64,000 bases of DNA from Halichoerus grypus (Eukaryota > Chordata > Mammalia > Carnivora > Phocidae). The DNA lies in NCBI RefSeq assembly GCF_964656455.1, contig NC_135716.1, positions 81,308,484 to 81,372,483 on the forward strand, read 5' to 3'. The translations under genes and the position numbers were made by a program. Under the pieces are notes generated by a model. The model had not been told where the DNA came from and did not search any database. It saw only the letters and a program-made list of their open reading frames with translations. Every line of letters starts with the position of its first letter. The first letter of the stretch is position 1. Positions 60,673 through 64,000 of the stretch are shown here, in pieces.

Positions 60673-60853
60673 GTGATCGCAGGTCTGTACCAGAGAGCAT
60701 TCCATCACCTTTCTGAGGCCGTGCGGACAGCTGAGGAAGAGGCCCAGCCTTCCCTCGGGGGCCAGGGTCCTGTAGCCAGCCTCACAGATGCTTACATGAC
60801 ACTGGTGGATTTCTGTGACCAGCAGCTCCGCAAGGAGGAGGAGAGTGCATCAG
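60673..60853 (+). CDS. PRKDC: PRKDC exon O: FAT domain
   Basis: This 181-bp exon encodes human-equivalent residues about 3373-3432. It reads [20 protein letters not shown], then [20 protein letters not shown] and [20 protein letters not shown]. The acceptor is GAATTCTAG and the donor is GTGAAT. It starts in phase 0 and leaves one base for the Val codon shared with exon P. The [12 protein letters not shown] loop differs strongly from the recalled human loop but keeps its length, and the flanking helices are almost unchanged. Confidence 0.97.
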
Positions 60854-61636
60854 GTGAATCACAAAAGGAAAAACCATTTAGTTTGTAACATTGTGTTAGC
60901 CAAAGTTTTAAGACTTTTGTAGATACTTTAGGTTTCCTGTTTGCTTGTTTTTATTCATTTGTTTATTTAAAGATTATTTATTTGAGAGAGAGAGCACGTG
61001 CGCACATGAGTGGGTGGAGGTGCAGAAGGAGAGGGAGAGAGGGAATCTCATGAGCTCAGAGCCAGACGCAGGCCCGATCCCACAACCCTGAGATCATGAC
61101 CTGAGCTGAAATCAAGAGTCAGATGCTCCTCTGACTGAACCACTCAGGAGCCTCTGCTTGTTTTTAAATGACAGGTATTCTGAGATAATTTTGTCTTTTT
61201 AAGAGGCAATGACATCTTCAAGCAACACGACCTGCATATAAACAGAGTCAAGCTATCTTGTCTTTCCACTTGCTTATAGTTTCTACATTTTACTTGTAGC
61301 TTTGGTAATATTGGCTTTGTGGCCTGCCTCTTGGTCCTGAAATAAATTCAATAACCAGGAGCTGCTCTATGTTCCCACCCAGCCCAGGAAGGAAACTACG
61401 CTGCATGCAGAATGCATGATCCAACGAAGAGTTCAGCTTCAAGATGGAAGCTTTTACATACGGACCAAAACTGCATCTGGTGTTTGTTGATCTAAAGTAC
61501 TTGTTAAAAAAGAGAACAGTGACATATTACAAAATATAAGCCCAAAAGGGAAATATAGTCATTTGTTAAATTTATAGTTTATGTATGTATAAGTGGATAT
61601 ACTGACCATTGTTTTCTTCTCTCCTGTCCTTGGTAG
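60854..61636 (+). other. PRKDC: Intron O-P
   Basis: This 783-bp intron holds one antisense SINE (60954-61154). The rest shows nothing recognised. It ends in TCTCCTGTCCTTGGTAG. Confidence 0.87.
60954..61154 (-). mobile_element. Can-SINE, antisense
   Basis: TTTAAAGATTATTTATTTGAGAG, a CACGTGCGCACATGAGTGG variation in the body, CATGACCTGAGCTGAAATC and ACCACTCAGGAGCCTC. TGCTTGTTTTTA lies at 60942-60953 and 61155-61166. Confidence 0.93.
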
Positions 61637-61797
61637 TTACTGAGTCTGTAGAACTTCAGACGTATCCAGCCCTTGTGGTGGACAAAATGTTGAAAGCTTT
61701 AAAACTGCATTCCAGTGAAGCGAGGCTGAAGTTTCCCAGACTGCTGCAGATTATAGAGCTATATCCAGAGGAGACCCTGAGCCTAATGACAAAAGAG
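61637..61797 (+). CDS. PRKDC: PRKDC exon P: FAT domain, last exon in the window
   Basis: This 161-bp exon encodes human-equivalent residues about 3433-3486. It reads [20 protein letters not shown], then [20 protein letters not shown] and [11 protein letters not shown]. Its first two bases complete the Val codon of exon O. The acceptor is CCTTGGTAG and the donor is GTTAGT, leaving phase 0. An open frame continues past the donor to 62106, but that part has no match to DNA-PKcs and is intron. The next coding segment, which should begin ISSVPCWQFISW in human, is not found before 64000. Confidence 0.97.
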
Positions 61798-62814
61798 GTT
61801 AGTGTCTGTATTCTAATGACGAGAACTTTACAGAACTTAGACATGTTTCTGTTTATATCTAAACACATCAGTATGGGCAATGCATATGTTACAGGTTTTC
61901 CTAACCAGCATTGCATTTTACTATATTCCGAGAACATATATAATTTAAAGCTATATAAAAGAGTGTTCACATTTACCCATTTTCCTCTGTGGGTGTTGAT
62001 AAGAAAGAACACTGTGTCTGAACAAGGACCTCAGGAAGAGGAGGAGGTATGTCTGGGACAGAGGTGGGAATTTTCTATAGCACAGTTTGCTGGCCAGAAT
62101 TACTAAGCTGTAGTCTGGAACATCTGTTGGTGCCTTATGCTCAGTGAGAGGGAGTACATTTCAGCTGGCATCCCACCCCCGGTGACTGTAGTACCTGCTG
62201 GCAATACCACGTTCATGAGGATCCCGAGGCCTCCAAGTGTGCAGGGAGCAGCTAGGGTGTGCGGACACTCCCCCACAGTGTTCTGTTCACTACTTGTATG
62301 TCCTGTGCAGGCCTCTCCTGACACGGGGCTGCATCAGCCTGCTGTCTTTCTGTTATTTGAGCCATCTGAAAGACTGCTTAATGACTTTTATAGATGTTTA
62401 ACTGCAAAATAGGGCCAGGCTTTGAGTCGATAACATAATAGTTCAAAAGGGTAACATAGCACTCTGTTGGCTTTACGTAGTAAATTTTTAAACAGTGCTG
62501 GTTTCTGAGCTGTGGAGACTCAGTGCCTGGCAGGACTTTACTACATACTCTGACCCTCTTGTGGATTTGGAAGGATGGGATTTTTTTCAATACGTCCTAA
62601 AAAGGGGATTAAAGTAACTTCAGAAATGTAATAGATACATGTGTGTATGTTTTTCTTAAAGAGTAGTGAAGAAATGATTAAATAAATTATGATTTTAGTT
62701 TTCCCAAAATAATATTTATGTATGGTGAAGATAGCATTTCGAATTTGTGAGGAAATAAATGGAATATTCAGTCAGTGTTGTTATGGCACCAGGGAATCAC
62801 TTGAGATGGGGAAC

Positions 62815-62945
62815 TAACCTTTATTGAGCACTCCCTGTGAGCTATGTGGACTGATGCCTTTTATCCCCACATACTTTGCTCTTTCCTCATTTAGTAGATG
62901 AGGGTAGGAAGCTTGCCATGTTCACTCCTTATACCAACATTCCAA
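62815..62945 (-). mobile_element. MIR/L2 relic
   Basis: CCTTTATTGAGCACTCCCTGTGAGC, GATGCCTTTTATCCCCACATAC and CATTTAGTAGATGAGGG follow the reverse-complement MIR/L2 order. Confidence 0.5.
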
Positions 62946-62995
62946 GTGCATCAGATTTTATCTTAAAATTAACACATTAAAAAAGCATTAGAGGA

Positions 62996-63179
62996 GGGGC
63001 GCCTGGGTGGCTCAGTTGGTTAAGCGACTGCCTTCGGCTCGGGTCATGATCTCAGGGTCCTGGGATCAAGCCCCGCATCGGGCTCCCTGCTCGGCAGGAA
63101 GCCTGCTTCTCCCTTCCCCACTCCCCCTGCTTGTGTTCCCTCTCTCTTTGTCAAATAAATAAATAAATAAAACTTAAAA
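62996..63179 (+). mobile_element. Can-SINE, young, 15-16 bp target duplication
   Basis: GGGGCGCCTGGGTGGCTCAG head, CCACTCCCCCTGCTTGTG body, CAAATAAATAAATAAATAAA tail. AAAAAGCATTAGAGGA lies at 62980-62995 and 63180-63195, perfect. Confidence 0.97.
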
Positions 63180-63224
63180 AAAAAGCATTAGAGGAAAAAA
63201 AAGATACATGAGCAAATTTTGAAA

Positions 63225-63580
63225 GTGGCCTTGGAATAAAAAGACAAAATCCAGAAGCTGTAAAGGAAAAGAATCAACACTTCCCTGCAGGGGAAAAAAA
63301 CAAAAATATATACAAAGTTAAAAAAAAAAACTGCCAGAAAAATATTTGCAACACATATTAGAGACAAAGAGCTGATGTCTCCCTCTAAAAAAAAATAGAC
63401 CAGTAGAAAATGGTCAGAGGAAATGCATGCATGATTTAATATGTAAGGAGAATAAAGATAGACCATTTACCCTTACTAAGAAAGAAACATGAAAATTAAA
63501 ATTAGATCTTTTCACCTCTCAGATTGACAATAAATTAAAAAAATTCATTGTCTCCTGTGTTGGATTTGTAGTCAACTGAA
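63225..63580 (+). mobile_element. Ancient L1 ORF2 fragment, sense
   Basis: GACAAAATCCAGAAGCTGTAAAGG, GCCAGAAAAATATTTGCAAC, AGAGACAAAGAGCTGATG and TTTTCACCTCTCAGATTGAC follow the order of the old L1 ORF2 3' part. No frame survives. Confidence 0.65.
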
Positions 63581-63589
63581 TACACTGTT

Positions 63590-64000
63590 TTTTAATTGAA
63601 TATATAATTGACATAACAATATCATAAGTTTCAGGCATACAGTAAAATGATTCAACAATTCTGTGCATTACTCAGGGCTCATCACGACAAGTATAGTTAA
63701 CATCTGTCATCATACCATGTTATTACAGTATTGTTACTGTATTCCCTATGCTGTACTTTACATCCCCGTGACTTATTTATTTTATAATTGGAAGTTTGTA
63801 CTTCTTAATCCCCATGAACTATTTTGCTCATCCTGCCACATCCCTCCCCTCTGGCAGCCCCTAGTTTGTTCTCTGTATTTATGCATCTGTTTCTGTTTTT
63901 TGTTTGTTCATTTGTTCTTTAGATTCCACATATAAGTAAAATCATATAATATTTGTCTTTCTTTGACTTATTTCACTTAGCATAATACCTACTGGGTCCA
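63590..64000 (-). mobile_element. L1 3' end, antisense, continues beyond the window
   Basis: Antisense L1 3'UTR: AATTGACATAACAATATC, GTTTCAGGCATACAG, CAGGGCTCATCACGACAAG, CTGGCAGCCCCTAG. It passes into the ORF2 C-terminal end (ATTTCACTTAGCATAATACC) at the edge. Confidence 0.85.

Larger units (their letters stand above)
61798..64000 (+). other. PRKDC: Start of the intron after exon P
   Basis: At least 2203 bp of the next intron. It contains a MIR-like relic (62815-62945), a young SINE (62996-63179), an old sense L1 piece (63225-63580) and an antisense L1 3' end that runs off the window (63590-64000). 61798-62810 shows nothing recognised. Confidence 0.85.

Noticed and set aside
61798..62106. 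Continuation of the exon P frame for about 100 codons
   Set aside because: A GTTAGT donor follows KE at 61797, where DNA-PKcs homology stops. The rest is intron read-through.
61798..64000. The next PRKDC exon
   Set aside because: I searched for the expected continuation (SSVPCWQF and following) and found none. It should lie beyond the window.

Overview
The window is mammalian nuclear DNA carrying an internal stretch of one gene, PRKDC, which encodes the catalytic subunit of DNA-dependent protein kinase (DNA-PKcs), the large PI3K-like kinase of non-homologous end joining. The gene runs on the + strand. Sixteen consecutive exons (here A to P, local labels) lie between 106 and 61797. All have GT donors and AG acceptors, their phases chain without a break, and together they give 2709 coding bases, exactly 903 codons, with no stop. 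Anchoring on the threonine equivalent to human T2609 in exon A, and checking again at S3205 in exon L, places the coded segment at about human residues 2588-3486 (human numbering is from memory). It begins in the ABCDE autophosphorylation cluster, crosses the caspase-site region and covers most of the FAT domain. The start of the gene, the kinase domain and the FATC end lie outside the window.

The organism is a carnivore, probably an arctoid caniform (bear, seal or weasel lineage). More than twenty tRNA-Lys-derived Can-SINEs are present. Most young ones have the body ending in CCCCCTGCTTGTGTTCCC and a CAAATAAATAAATAAAATCTT tail that I associate with arctoids. I saw no copy with the typical young dog SINEC_Cf head or the cat-type body. 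This placement is inference from repeats.

Layout: 1-11666 holds exons A to E with mostly old repeats. Intron 11667-22213 holds a near full-length antisense L1 (12691-19568). 22214-31241 holds exons F to K, including a run of three SINEs, a 38-bp L1 stub and a SINE next to the exon H donor. Intron 31242-52579 (21 kb) is almost entirely nested retrotransposons: an ancient antisense L1 broken by a sense L1, by an antisense L1 with a tandemly repeated 5' end that itself contains a SINE and an RPS3A retropseudogene, and by a young antisense L1 with its own SINEs. 52580-64000 holds exons L to P, ancient repeats and further L1/SINE copies.

I found no second functional gene, no RNA gene and no new gene system. 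The points most worth checking are protein changes in PRKDC (a loss of P4 Asp at the caspase-3 site, a serine-tract expansion, a one-codon loss at the exon M/N junction) and genome-dynamics signals (a near-identical L1 pair flanking exons J and K, a CpG-rich L1 promoter 1.5 kb before exon L, a templated-looking 47-bp duplication, a monomeric L1 5'UTR, the retropseudogene and two minimal target-primed insertions).
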